A DNA stretch of 49,076 bases from the NCBI RefSeq assembly GCF_018853815.1, contig NZ_JAAOMP010000077.1, positions 1 through 49,076 of the forward strand, read 5' to 3'. This DNA is from Acidithiobacillus sulfurivorans (GTDB taxonomy: Bacteria; Pseudomonadota; Gammaproteobacteria; Acidithiobacillales; Acidithiobacillaceae). Below the pieces are notes generated by a model. That model saw only the letters and a program-made list of their open reading frames with translations, had not been told where the DNA came from and made no database searches. Below, in pieces: positions 1 to 8,398 of the stretch. Every line of letters starts with the position of its first letter. Positions within the stretch are counted from its first letter, which is position 1. The position numbers and the translations under genes were made by a program.

Positions 1-426
1 ATGGAAAGTGCGGTGATTGCCACCCATGCACGGCGCATGGGGCGGGACAAGACCATCACGGACCCGCAGCACTACCTGCAGGTTTTGGAGCGTAAACCGG
101 GGGCTTTACGTAATGGCTTGCCCTTCCAGAAGCTACCGCGTGCCATCACCCTGGTGCAGGAGCATCTCCAGGCTAAAGCCGGTGGAGATAAGGCCTTTGT
201 AGAAGTCTTACTGGCGGCCAGAGACCATGGCATGGACATACTGGAGACTGCCTGCGCCATGGCCCTGGAGCAGAAAACCGTTACCGTCACGGTAATCCTC
301 AATCTGGTACACCGTTTGGCACACCCATTTCGTCGCTCACTTTCCTCTCCTTTTGCTCACTTTGGAATTGGCGTGCCGCCGCTTGGTAGGGCGCCTTCTT
401 ATGCGTGCCGTGTCTTGTGGTGGTAA
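1..426 (+). pseudogene. IS21-family transposase (IstA) C-terminal remnant
   Basis: The frame is open at the window edge. Roughly its first 105 residues resemble the C-terminal part of IstA transposases: a DPxHYLxxLERKPGALRNG-type motif near residue 22, followed by a helical stretch ending in ILNLVHRL. After about base 315 the reading becomes unrelated sequence ending in a Trp pair, instead of the usual IstA tail, and no istB-like ATPase gene follows. I read it as a truncated IS21-type element. The upstream part lies outside the window, so an intact N-terminus cannot be excluded. Confidence 0.6.
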
Positions 427-926
427 TGGGGTACTTTTATGTTCGTGGCCTCAACAGCCAGCCGAACGACCAGCGGGACGCCCCCTTTAAGGAAGAGGAT
501 AGATCCAAATAACAAAAACTCCAGCCCCACGACAAACCCGAAGAAGGGATTGGCCGCAAAAGCAGATACCCAAAAGAGGAGAGAAATGGTCTTCAAGTCA
601 TCGGTCTCGGTAAAGGGCGGCTTGCCGTGCGTCCCGACCAATATCAACCGGAATCCAGACACCACCCCTAGCACACTCGATAGCACCATGATCCAGGGGT
701 TGAAAGCGTGGTCCAGACACCACTCGACAAAAGCAGATTGCTTGGCGTCCAAATCGCCATAGGTCAATAAATCCTCTCCCCTTCGGACGAGTGCCATGCG
801 GAGGGGCCGCGCCATCCAATCGAATCGGCGAAGGACAAACGCATAGATGATAAGGACGATAGAAGCCAGAACCGTCCACGCGAGCACTGAAAACATAATG
901 TGCCAAACGAGTGCTTCACCGTTCAT
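399..926 (-). CDS. multi-pass membrane protein, function unknown (175 aa)
   Basis: The protein has about four hydrophobic segments: residues 8-30, 78-97, 110-130 and 130-150. A short charged stretch (RRFDWMARPLRMALVRRGED) separates the first from the rest, and the C-terminus is His/Lys-rich. The ATG at 926 overlaps the TGA of the upstream gene (ATGA) and is preceded by GAGGAG. It is the last gene of a leftward cassette of four small genes, three with membrane segments. I recognise no family. The stop lies close to the broken IS21 remnant, so the 3' end may have been shaped by that event. Confidence 0.7.
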   Translation of the reverse strand: MNGEALVWHIMFSVLAWTVLASIVLIIYAFVLRRFDWMARPLRMALVRRGEDLLTYGDLDAKQSAFVEWCLDHAFNPWIMVLSSVLGVVSGFRLILVGTHGKPPFTETDDLKTISLLFWVSAFAANPFFGFVVGLEFLLFGSILFLKGGVPLVVRLAVEATNIKVPHYHHKTRHA

Positions 927-1204
927 TTTTGTCTCCTCGCGAGTTTCTTAGCGTCCAGTTTACGCCGCGCCCTGTGTTTTAGGTAGCCCTTGGCGCTTTG
1001 ACGTAGGGGGTCAACCGAGATCTTCCCTATAAGGATGGCAGTCACCACCAGAATTGCCAGGCAGAGTGCCAGAATGGGGAGCACAATTTCCAAGAATCGA
1101 GAGGGATGACTGGATGCAAACTGAAGAATGGCGATTATTGCACCGCCCAGGGACGCATCGTAGTAAGTGGAAACGCCCGATTGGGCAACAACAGCGATCA
1201 CCAT
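923..1204 (-). CDS. small membrane protein, unknown (93 aa)
   Basis: One strong hydrophobic segment (about residues 39-61) and a weaker one (about 17-32) are followed by a very basic tail rich in Lys and Arg. That pattern suggests a membrane anchor with a cytoplasmic cationic end. It sits 40 bp after the SLATT-like gene and overlaps the next gene by 4 bp. The start is ambiguous: the ATG at 1204 has AAGGA almost touching it, and a GTG one codon later would fit about equally well. No known family recognised. Confidence 0.6.
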   Translation of the reverse strand: MVIAVVAQSGVSTYYDASLGGAIIAILQFASSHPSRFLEIVLPILALCLAILVVTAILIGKISVDPLRQSAKGYLKHRARRKLDAKKLARRQK

Positions 1205-1244
1205 TTCCTTATTTCCCGCTCAGCCCCCGGCCGCTTCATGTTGG

Positions 1245-1748
1245 CTATGACTCGACTGCTGGCACATAATCAACCAATTGGCAAAAAAACCGCGTCCACC
1301 AGCCAATGGTTACGGCGTGTTCGGAGTTACCCTCTGCACGCGCCTCTTCGTTGTAGCAAACCGCATCCAAGGCCCCAACCACAGCTGGCTCTTCCGCTTC
1401 AATACGCAAACGATCTTCCGTGAAGCGCCGAAGATTCTCGGGAGACTCATCCCCGCCTACCATCTGACGTTCGAGGCCGATGAAACGCCCCCGCAATTCC
1501 CGATGAAGCGCCGACATGCGGGCACTTCCTACCAATACATTGCACACGTTGGAGACGGCCACCGTCGCGCCCGCCACTGTCGCGGCCGCTGGATGACCAG
1601 AAAAGGCTGTAGCTGCTGCGCCAGTCCCAGCCAACAGACTCAAAATGCCGTTGGTCGTATCAAGGCGCGCGAAGAAAGCCGCCCGGCGCTCGTGGTAGCG
1701 CACAGACTTGCGAATACCAAACAGCAAGAAATGCCAGCCATTATCCAT
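1245..1748 (-). CDS. SLATT-like two-TM protein (167 aa)
   Basis: An N-terminal basic helix carries RYHERRAAFF. Two hydrophobic segments follow (about residues 33-50 and 53-74), then a long helical region with ARxxxLHRELRGRFIGLE and RLRIEAEEP. This order (YHxRRxxFF, two TMs, helical tail) resembles the SLATT class of 2-TM proteins, which comparative genomics links to nucleotide-sensing conflict systems. The family assignment is from pattern only. An AGAGGTG ribosome-binding site precedes the ATG at 1748. The stop of a 54-aa gene lies 3 bp upstream, so the two are probably co-translated. No SLOG or CD-NTase partner is visible in the window. Confidence 0.6.
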   Translation of the reverse strand: MDNGWHFLLFGIRKSVRYHERRAAFFARLDTTNGILSLLAGTGAAATAFSGHPAAATVAGATVAVSNVCNVLVGSARMSALHRELRGRFIGLERQMVGGDESPENLRRFTEDRLRIEAEEPAVVGALDAVCYNEEARAEGNSEHAVTIGWWTRFFCQLVDYVPAVES

Positions 1749-1751
1749 TGG

Positions 1752-1916
1752 TCACCTCTTTTTCGGGGGCGGAGGAGGCTCCATTCTATCCCTAACTTTC
1801 AGATTCTTCATAGAGTCGTTAGCGAAACCAGGAGATGGGATGGAGTCCGCGCGGTCGTAACCGCCCTTTTTTAATGGTGATTTATTGTTATTTGCGGGTT
1901 TCTTTTCTGACAACAC
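1752..1916 (-). CDS. small basic/proline-rich protein (54 aa)
   Basis: This small gene starts with GTG at 1916 behind AGGAG. The product is hydrophilic, with a Lys/Asn-rich N-terminus, KKGGYDRADS in the middle and a Pro5 run followed by KKR at the end. Its stop lies 3 bp before the SLATT-like gene, a typical spacing for translational coupling. The GTG overlaps the TAG of a short upstream open frame (TAGTG). No function can be assigned. It is likely a real member of the 399-1916 cassette. Confidence 0.5.
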   Translation of the reverse strand: MLSEKKPANNNKSPLKKGGYDRADSIPSPGFANDSMKNLKVRDRMEPPPPPKKR

Positions 1917-2007
1917 TATTTCTCCTGTCTCTTGCTCTGGGGATTAATGCCGCCCACCGCGTGGGTTTTCTTCATATCCTTCCGCGAGAGTGTGAGGAGA
2001 CCGTAAT

Positions 2008-2035
2008 CAACACTGTACATTTTTGCACAGTGTTG
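2008..2035. promoter_or_regulatory. dyad, possible operator or hairpin
   Basis: CAACACTGT at 2008-2016 is matched by ACAGTGTTG at 2027-2035, a perfect 9-bp inverted repeat around a 10-nt centre. There is no T-run on either side, so it is a poor terminator. It lies about 90 bp upstream of the 54-aa/SLATT cassette and could be an operator for it. Confidence 0.4.
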
Positions 2036-2090
2036 CGTGAGGCTGCTTTGGCCTTCATTTTCCCCATCTCTTGCTTCACGGTTTTGCCAT

Positions 2091-2464
2091 TTAATGCACG
2101 GTCTTTTGCATGATAGCGTAAGCCTGACCACGACGAATACCTTCCCACGCCAGCGCCCTCCTCATATCCTTGATAGCCTTCTGTGTGTAGCCCGAACCTT
2201 CGGCGTCCTCAAGAGCGGCATCGCGCATATAGTCTTGAAGAGAATAATTTTGGCCTATCGAGAAACACTGCTGCAGAATCTTATCGGCGTTTGCAGCATA
2301 GGCTCGATTATAGATCGCTGCGACCAATTTATCAAAGGCTTAAATGGGTGAAGATCTTCGGAGATGCCAAAATGACCACGGCGCTTCTCGATCGACTGAC
2401 CCACCACTGCGATATTCTGGAGACCGGAAACGATTCTTACCGGTTCAAAAAACGTCGCAGCCAC
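2091..2464 (-). pseudogene. frameshifted gene of unknown function (about 125 aa if repaired)
   Basis: Two overlapping minus-strand frames read as one protein if a single -1 shift is allowed near 2340. The first part starts with GTG at 2464 ([20 protein letters not shown]) and runs to DLHPFK. The second continues as [20 protein letters not shown] and ends in MQKTVH at 2091. The second frame has a TAA just before AFDK and only a TTG as a possible start, which argues for a break and not two genes. The composition looks like a real soluble protein. A sequencing error or programmed shift is possible. No family recognised. Confidence 0.4.
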
Positions 2465-2619
2465 CCCCTCTAAAACTGGTCAAAAATATACGCTGTTACC
2501 TGGTCATTTTTAAACTGCTGGCCCTTGACCGGGGATAGGCACTGTTTGTGCTCGACGGCCAAGAGAATACCGCCCGCGCGCGAATTGGGGCCGTAGGATA
2601 CCTCCCAGCAAGTGAGCCG

Positions 2620-3705
2620 CTAGTGTAGTGTTGCATTCTGTTTGCTGCTTAAGTGGCTGTTGGCGCGAATGACCTTTTGCAGGATGTCGCGGGCGGTTTT
2701 GGTCCAGATGAAGGGTTTGGGATGGGTGTTGTGGTGGTCGATGTACCCCTCAATGGCCTGGATGAGTTCAGGCACACTGGTGAACACCCCACGACGTAAC
2801 CGCTGGGTCGTGATATCCCGAAAGAAACGCTCGACCATGTTGAGCCAGGATGCCGAAGTGGGCGTGAAGTGCATGTGAATACGCAGGTGCTTGTCGAGCC
2901 ACGCCTGTACTACCGGGTGTTTATGGGTCGCATAGTTGTCGGCGATCAGATGCAGAGCCTTGTCCCTGGGCGTCTGCCGATCAATTTTCTTCAGGAACTT
3001 CAGCCATTCCACATGGGTATGGCGCTGTTGACACTGCCCGATGACCTGACCATCCAGCACGTTGAGTGCGGCAAACAAGGTCGTAGTACCATTACGTTTG
3101 TAGTCGTGGGTCATCGTTTCTGCGCGGCACTTTTTGAGGGGGAGTCCCGGTTGGGTTCGGTCCAGGGCCTGTACCTGACTTTTTTCATCCACGCAGAGCA
3201 CCAAGGCATGTTCCGGGGGAGACATATACAACCCCACAATATCTTCCAGCTTCTCCACAAAATGCGGATCACGTGACACCTTGAAACCACGCAGCAGATG
3301 AGGCTTGAGGCCATGCTTGCGCCAATGCCGCGACACACTGGCGGCACTGACACCCAGTTCTGCCGCCATCCTACGCGTACTCCAATGCGTCATCGCTTCC
3401 GGCTTACTCTGCGTGGTCAATTCTACCAGACGGGCCACATCTACTTTCACTGGAGGGGCGCCGCGCGGTAAATCGCGTTCAATGCCCGACAAGCGGTGTT
3501 CCAGATAACGCTTGCGCCAACGTGCGACTTGCAGGCGATCCACCCCCAGGCGCTCCGCAATTTCTTTGTTCTGCAAGCCCTCTGCCGCCAGCAATATCAT
3601 CCGTGCCCGTAATGACAAGCGGACACTGCTTAATCGGGAGGCGACTATACGGGACAACTCGGACCGCTCTTCGCTGGTTAAAATGACTGTGGGCGCAACT
3701 CGCAA
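2620..3705 (-). CDS. IS630-family DDE transposase (361 aa)
   Basis: An N-terminal helix-turn-helix region (LQNKEIAERLGVDRLQVARW) is followed by a second winged-helix-like stretch (MAAELGVSAASVSRHWRKHG). The DDE catalytic core follows, with CVDEKSQ (first Asp), IADNYATHK (second Asp) and WLNMVERFF (Glu). Length is normal for the family. The likely start is a TTG at 3705 with GGAG 7 nt upstream, because an in-frame stop lies just before it. The stop codon TAG is not inside the element: it is made of the duplicated TA (2621-2622) plus the flanking base at 2620. Confidence 0.92.
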   Translation of the reverse strand: MRVAPTVILTSEERSELSRIVASRLSSVRLSLRARMILLAAEGLQNKEIAERLGVDRLQVARWRKRYLEHRLSGIERDLPRGAPPVKVDVARLVELTTQSKPEAMTHWSTRRMAAELGVSAASVSRHWRKHGLKPHLLRGFKVSRDPHFVEKLEDIVGLYMSPPEHALVLCVDEKSQVQALDRTQPGLPLKKCRAETMTHDYKRNGTTTLFAALNVLDGQVIGQCQQRHTHVEWLKFLKKIDRQTPRDKALHLIADNYATHKHPVVQAWLDKHLRIHMHFTPTSASWLNMVERFFRDITTQRLRRGVFTSVPELIQAIEGYIDHHNTHPKPFIWTKTARDILQKVIRANSHLSSKQNATLH

Positions 3706-3789
3706 GGCTCGACTCCATTCATGCCCTCAACATGAAGCCATTTTATCATGATCAATTTTAAGATTCAGCAAGAATGTAACATTACACTA
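2621..3789 (-). mobile_element. IS630-family insertion sequence
   Basis: Terminal inverted repeats are visible: GTGTAGTGTTGCATTCT at 2623-2639 and AGAATGTAACATTACAC at 3771-3787, matching with two mismatches over 17 bp. The element is flanked by TA at 2621-2622 and 3788-3789, the TA duplication typical of IS630/Tc1-mariner elements, and both flanks read CTAG. It is about 1165 bp with one transposase gene. Its right flank lies within the target duplication of the neighbouring ISNCY element. Confidence 0.9.
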
Positions 3790-3813
3790 GTTTGTGCCTG
3801 ACCGCAAATATAA

Positions 3814-3841
3814 TTGCCTTTAATAAACAGTGTGTTATAAT
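3814..3841 (+). promoter_or_regulatory. promoter of the ISNCY transposase
   Basis: TTGCCT (3814-3819) and a perfect TATAAT (3836-3841) are 16 bp apart, inside the element and about 140 bp upstream of the transposase ATG. It fits a sigma-70 promoter. Confidence 0.55.
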
Positions 3842-3980
3842 ACATTCTGCCGTTTGATGTTGCCGAATTTGCGATGCGACGATTTTCTTTTTATGCCTTT
3901 TTTCGGCTTCTGAGGCGGCTACCCGTTGAAAACATGTGTGTTTTTTAACGCAATATCCAGACTTACGGAAAATCTTCGTC

Positions 3981-5465
3981 ATGAGAAAAGTGATTAACGC
4001 GCAAATGGTTTTTGGAGAAACCGATATTTCTGCTATTCAGATTGATCCCAAGTCGCGGGATGATATTCCGCGACTCTTGCGTGGCCTTCAACACATTTAT
4101 ATGCAACCGGAACTCCGGGAACGGGTATTTACCATCCTGGAGGATATGCGCCCCGTACAAGCCGATGGCAAAACCCTGGTCAGCGCCGAAAAAGGCCGTC
4201 CTGGAATGGCCCTCTGGAAAATATTGGTGTTGGGTACGATGCGGCTGGGTCTTAACGCAGATTACGATCGCATCCATGATTTAGCCAACCATCATCTGGT
4301 CATCCGGGAAATGCTGGGGCATGGAGAATGGGGCGAAAATACCGATCAACGGTACCATCTGCAAACCATCAAAGATAACCTGAGATTGTTTACCCCGGAA
4401 ATATTGGATCGGATCAATCAGGAAGTGGTGCAGGCGGGGCATGTTCTGCTCAAAAAAAAAGCCGAAGAAGGGCTCAGCGTTCGCTGTGATTCTTTCGTCG
4501 TAGAAACGCGGGTGCATTATCCGACCGATATTAACCTGCTGCTGGATGCGATTCGGAAAACCATAGAAACGGCAAGCCAGGCAGACCCATTACTCGGCTC
4601 GACGACGTGGCGACAATGGCGCTATCAACTGAACCGCTTCAAAAAAAGCTACCGGACTCTCCAGAAAATAAAACACTCAACGGCGCAAGACCCGCAGAAG
4701 CGTGCGGCACATGATACGCGGATGCGGGAAGCCTATGCGGATTATCTGGTCCTGGCTGAGCAGCATGTCGCACGGGCCACCGAGACGGCTAACACATTGA
4801 AAGCAGAAGGCCTCTCCGATGCCGCACAACAGCTCGAAGGGTATCTCGGACACGCCCGCCGACAGATCGACCAAATCCGTCGTCGAGTATTACACGGCGA
4901 AAAGATTCCACACAGCGAGAAGGTTTTTTCAATCTTTGAACCCCACACGGAATGGATCAGCAAAGGAAAAGCAGGGGTTCCCGTAGAATTAGGTTTGCGG
5001 GTGTGTATCGTCGAAGATCAGCACCGTTTTATTCTGCACCATGCGGTGATGGAGCAGACGACCGATGACCAGTTGGCGGTCCCGATGACCCAAGCAACCC
5101 AGTCCCGTTTTAGTGACGTACATTCCATGAGTTTTGATAAAGGATTTCATAGTCCAGCCAATCAGGCTGCGCTCAGAGAAATACTACCCATGGTCGTTTT
5201 ACCGAAAAAAGGGCGTCCATCTGCGGAAGAAAGAAGGCGGGAGTCGGACCCTGTATTCGTCCGTCTACGCCACCAGCATTCGGCGGTTGAGTCGGCGATT
5301 AACGCCTTAGAACAGCATGGTCTGGATCAATGTCCGGATCATGGTATTACCGGTTTCAAGCGCTATGTGGCATTGGCTGTGCTGGCCCGGAACATTCATC
5401 GATTGGGGGCTGTTTTAATAGCCCAGGAGGCGGAGCAACGATGTATCTATCGAAAAATGGCTTAA
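3981..5465 (+). CDS. ISNCY-family transposase (494 aa)
   Basis: The ATG at 3981 begins MRKVINAQMVFGETDISAI, a start typical of ISNCY (ISDol1-type) transposases. Candidate catalytic residues are Asp in RCDSFVVETRVHYPTD (near residue 170), Asp in SFDKGFHS (about 385) and Glu in HSAVESAIN (about 435). Between the first two lies a long helical insertion (about residues 200-310). Length is normal and no internal stop is present. The reading extends 45 nt further upstream, but those codons lack a ribosome-binding site. Confidence 0.88.
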   Translation: MRKVINAQMVFGETDISAIQIDPKSRDDIPRLLRGLQHIYMQPELRERVFTILEDMRPVQADGKTLVSAEKGRPGMALWKILVLGTMRLGLNADYDRIHDLANHHLVIREMLGHGEWGENTDQRYHLQTIKDNLRLFTPEILDRINQEVVQAGHVLLKKKAEEGLSVRCDSFVVETRVHYPTDINLLLDAIRKTIETASQADPLLGSTTWRQWRYQLNRFKKSYRTLQKIKHSTAQDPQKRAAHDTRMREAYADYLVLAEQHVARATETANTLKAEGLSDAAQQLEGYLGHARRQIDQIRRRVLHGEKIPHSEKVFSIFEPHTEWISKGKAGVPVELGLRVCIVEDQHRFILHHAVMEQTTDDQLAVPMTQATQSRFSDVHSMSFDKGFHSPANQAALREILPMVVLPKKGRPSAEERRRESDPVFVRLRHQHSAVESAINALEQHGLDQCPDHGITGFKRYVALAVLARNIHRLGAVLIAQEAEQRCIYRKMA

Positions 5466-5753
5466 AGTATAGGATTTTTGAAGCGTTACCGAACTTCCCA
5501 AGGAAACGGCTGTCGAAAAACAGCTGAAATCATTAAAAATGGGCATAATATAATATCTTCCGTAGTTGCGAAAACGGGTATTAAAATTCTACCCATTCAT
5601 CATTTCGCTCAGATTTTACGCGACGGAATTTTGAAAAAACGCCTTTTTTCTGTCAGGCACTAGTTGTCTTATCACCTATTATCCCCACCCCGCCATACCC
5701 GATCAGCCCCTAAGCACGCCACTCCAGCACTGATCCTGCGCACCTCACCAACA

Positions 5754-5819
5754 ACTAAGGGGACCAAGATCACCGACGCTGAACTCGCTGCCATTAAGAT
5801 TGATCGCACTTGCCTTTGA
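5754..5819 (+). pseudogene. possible transposase C-terminal scrap (ISAzo13-like)
   Basis: A 21-residue plus-strand reading contains GTKITDAELAAIKIDR, which resembles the conserved end of ISAzo13-type transposases (GIKVTDAEMAAINIxR), then diverges and stops. It lies in the roughly 200 bp between the ISNCY element and traG, where nothing else is recognisable. Weak evidence from a short match. Confidence 0.3.
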
Positions 5820-5863
5820 AAACAAGTAAGAGGATGTTGTCGCGACGACCTGGTTCAAAGTAG

Positions 5864-8218
5864 TCATCCCATCAGTCCTCCGATCTGGTTCCGGTCAGCA
5901 TCCCGTTCGCTGGTGTCATATTTGCCACCAGATGCATCGCCGTCCTCATCCGTGGCCTGGTTGACCATCCCTTCCAGTTCAGAGATTTCATCGTCATCCA
6001 TAGGCTTCTCGATCGGCTCAGTAGAAGCCACGGTTTTGGGTTTAGTATCTTCTGCCTCCGCCAGCGGATCATCGTCTTCCATGGGGGGTGGCTGGGGCGC
6101 TTGTAAAATTCCACCATGATCCGGAAAGACCTTGCTGTAATCTTTTCCATCCTGCAGCTTATCGCTGGTGGCAAGGCAGGTGACCTGCGCACGCTTCAGC
6201 AGTTGCGGTAATTTGAAGTACAGCATTTGTTGTCCATAAACGGGTGCAAAACCGGCCACAAATACCAACAGATCACCTGGCTCCTTAATGTTCGATCCTT
6301 CTTTCAGCGGGCCTCTCAGGCGCATGACTTCATCACCGGTCAAAAGGGCTCTGGACTGATAGTTAATGCTCGTAGAATAACCCTTATTGGTACCCAGCAT
6401 GCCAGCGTCATAAGTCTGGTTATCGTTCTCCAGAGTGATAGTGGTTGTCCCCAGCATTTTGGATAACCATTCTGCCGTTTCAATCTGGTTGGGGGCATAG
6501 GCCACCCGGATATGGCAGTTACCCACAATAGCCTTTGCACCAGATTTGCCGTATCCATGCCCCTCATCTTCCAACTGGGCATAATCCTGGGTAATCAGGT
6601 ACAGCTTGACGTTGTATCCTGCTAAAAAGGCAATGGAATCCTGGAAGATATCCATCTTCCCCAAAGATGGGAATTCATCCAGGAGCATCAACAAGCGGTG
6701 TTTTCCCTTGCAGACCATGCGTCCCGCTTCGGAAACCAGTCTGTCGGCGGACGTGAATTGCGAAGCGACCAGGTTAAGAACCAGTCGGATCAACGGTTTC
6801 AATCGGTTCTTGTCTTCTGGACTGGTCACCAGATACAAGGAAACAGGGGTATCCGCATCCTGCAGATCAATAATGTTGAAGTCTGATTTTTCCGTCCATT
6901 TAGCGATGATGGGATCACGATAGATAGATAGAAAACTCATCATCGTCGAGATTACACCAGATTTCTCATTGTCTGCCTTATTGATCATTTCTTTCGCAGA
7001 CTGAGCGATAGCCTGGTGGACTTTGGTAGGCTTGCCCATAAGATCCTTCCAGCCAAATCGACCAGAAGGATCATGTTCCGTGGTCAACATGCGCTCAAAA
7101 GCTTCATCCACACTATTCAGTGTTGGGTCGTTCAGAAATGCGGCGACTCCTCGCAGCGTTTTGTCCGGCAAAGCATAGAGAATGTGCAGAATCACGGATG
7201 TCAGTAACGCAAAACCGGTCTTTTGCCAGTGATCGTTTAATCCCTTACCGTCCGGATCCACAATCATGGTGGCAATATTCATGGTGTCTTTGACTTCAAA
7301 GTCGGTACCAATGCGTACGGCATCCAGTGGATTGAAGTGGCAACCATCGGGAGATGGATCACCGGGATTGAATTTCAGGATTTGATGGCCTTGTTGACGA
7401 CGATAACCCGCCGTCAACAGATAGTTCTCCCCCTTGATATCATGGACTACCGCCGAGTCCATCCAGCCATCCAGTAAGGTGGGCAGGACCAATCCCACGC
7501 CCTTGCCGGATCGCGTAGGTGCAAAAGCAATAATGTGTTCAGCACCGGTATGCTGCAAATAGGTGGGTTTCCCTTTCTCCACATAGGCGCCAACATAGCA
7601 GATATGCTTGGAATCGAACTTGATCCAGCTTGCTGGTGTGTTGGCTGTTATCTCCTCGGGGTCACAGGGTAAGGCTGTTGCAGGGATCACGGATTTCTTA
7701 TCGCCGGGCGGAGGCAATAAGGCCATATCAGCAACTTCCTTGGCGCTGGCCCAGTGCGCAGATCCATGCACCTGGTTCTCCATCACATCCTGCTTGGCAT
7801 CTTTATGCTTGAAGCCCAGCAAGGTGCCCGTAACCAGTCCCATAACCATTCCTGGACCAAACATCCATTCAATCAGCTTCATCCGTTCATTGTTGTCATG
7901 CAACAGAAATAATGGACGAATAAACGTAAGCGGGTTGTAAATGCGCCATCCATGCACCTGAAACCACCATGCATGCATGTTTTTCAGAAAACCGGCATCC
8001 AGGTAATAATAAACGCCATAGCCTGGATAGTGAGGAAACATCTCCCGCGCCACATAAGCCGTACCCAGCAAAACGCCTATAGATCCTGCCGCCAGTCCAC
8101 CGATAAGGGTTTTGAGGCTACCCCCTCGCGCCAGTCGTTGTGTCTTGTAATCCAGAACCTTCTGGTTTGGTCTATGGAGTGCCGGGGTAGGCTGTTTTCT
8201 TCCGCTTAATAGGCTCAT
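5864..8218 (-). CDS. traG: VirD4/TraG type IV coupling protein (784 aa)
   Basis: This is the membrane ATPase that brings the relaxase-DNA complex to the T4SS channel. Two N-terminal membrane segments (about residues 36-57 and 95-130 region) precede the motor. Walker A APTRSGKGVG lies near residue 232 and Walker B LLMLLDEFPSLG near 510; ITQDYAQL and LRGPLKEG follow. After about residue 690 an acidic, disordered tail rich in Asp, Glu and Pro makes it longer than typical TraG proteins (about 630-660 aa); such tails can bind partners. The ATG at 8218 lies 1 bp after the previous stop, with GGGAGA upstream. It is the last gene of the minus-strand transfer operon. Its position at the end, not next to virB11, is unusual for trb loci. 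Confidence 0.95.
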   Translation of the reverse strand: MSLLSGRKQPTPALHRPNQKVLDYKTQRLARGGSLKTLIGGLAAGSIGVLLGTAYVAREMFPHYPGYGVYYYLDAGFLKNMHAWWFQVHGWRIYNPLTFIRPLFLLHDNNERMKLIEWMFGPGMVMGLVTGTLLGFKHKDAKQDVMENQVHGSAHWASAKEVADMALLPPPGDKKSVIPATALPCDPEEITANTPASWIKFDSKHICYVGAYVEKGKPTYLQHTGAEHIIAFAPTRSGKGVGLVLPTLLDGWMDSAVVHDIKGENYLLTAGYRRQQGHQILKFNPGDPSPDGCHFNPLDAVRIGTDFEVKDTMNIATMIVDPDGKGLNDHWQKTGFALLTSVILHILYALPDKTLRGVAAFLNDPTLNSVDEAFERMLTTEHDPSGRFGWKDLMGKPTKVHQAIAQSAKEMINKADNEKSGVISTMMSFLSIYRDPIIAKWTEKSDFNIIDLQDADTPVSLYLVTSPEDKNRLKPLIRLVLNLVASQFTSADRLVSEAGRMVCKGKHRLLMLLDEFPSLGKMDIFQDSIAFLAGYNVKLYLITQDYAQLEDEGHGYGKSGAKAIVGNCHIRVAYAPNQIETAEWLSKMLGTTTITLENDNQTYDAGMLGTNKGYSTSINYQSRALLTGDEVMRLRGPLKEGSNIKEPGDLLVFVAGFAPVYGQQMLYFKLPQLLKRAQVTCLATSDKLQDGKDYSKVFPDHGGILQAPQPPPMEDDDPLAEAEDTKPKTVASTEPIEKPMDDDEISELEGMVNQATDEDGDASGGKYDTSERDADRNQIGGLMG

Positions 8219-8219
8219 G

Positions 8220-8381
8220 TCAGCGTGATTCTCCCATGTTTGGCTGGTTTTTGCGTTGATGCCACAAGGTGACGGGGTCCTCTGGCGACGCTTTGCAGCA
8301 ATCGTCCCAGAGTCTTTCCGTTTGAATGTCCATGAAGCCCCCCATTGGCACGGATTTGTCCATTTGCCAGTGTTCGGGCAT
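8220..8381 (-). CDS. micro-ORF between virB1 and traG (53 aa)
   Basis: The frame fills the gap between virB1 and traG. GAGG lies between the virB1 stop and the ATG at 8381, and the TGA is separated from the traG ATG by one base. The product (MPEHWQMDKSVPMGGFMDIQ...) is hydrophilic, has three Trp and a CC pair, and no signal peptide. The frame stays open upstream inside virB1. Spacing supports it as a coupled gene; its function is unknown. Confidence 0.5.
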   Translation of the reverse strand: MPEHWQMDKSVPMGGFMDIQTERLWDDCCKASPEDPVTLWHQRKNQPNMGESR

Positions 8382-8398
8382 TAAGGTTTGTGCCTCAT

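Larger units (their letters stand above)
3794..5660 (+). mobile_element. ISNCY-family insertion sequence
   Basis: The ends share GTGCCTGAC (3794-3802) and its complement GTCAGGCAC (5652-5660). Outside them TAGTT occurs at 3788-3792 and again at 5661-5665, the likely target duplication, with a one-base uncertainty at the left end. The element is about 1.87 kb with a single transposase on the plus strand. The IS630 copy ends inside the left TAGTT, so the ISNCY element was probably there first. Confidence 0.75.

Noticed and set aside
1835-2113. A 92-codon plus-strand frame with a hydrophobic stretch
   Set aside because: No ribosome-binding site; it overlaps the well-supported 54-aa gene on the other strand and the dyad at 2008.
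1916-2131. A 71-codon minus-strand frame ending TAGTG at the 54-aa gene
   Set aside because: The start lies inside the broken upstream gene and the composition is not convincing. Only a very short version (about 19 codons, with GGAAGGAT) could be a leader peptide.
5820-5863. Possible terminator after traG (GTCGCGAC palindrome)
   Set aside because: An 8-bp palindrome without loop or T-run; too weak to call.
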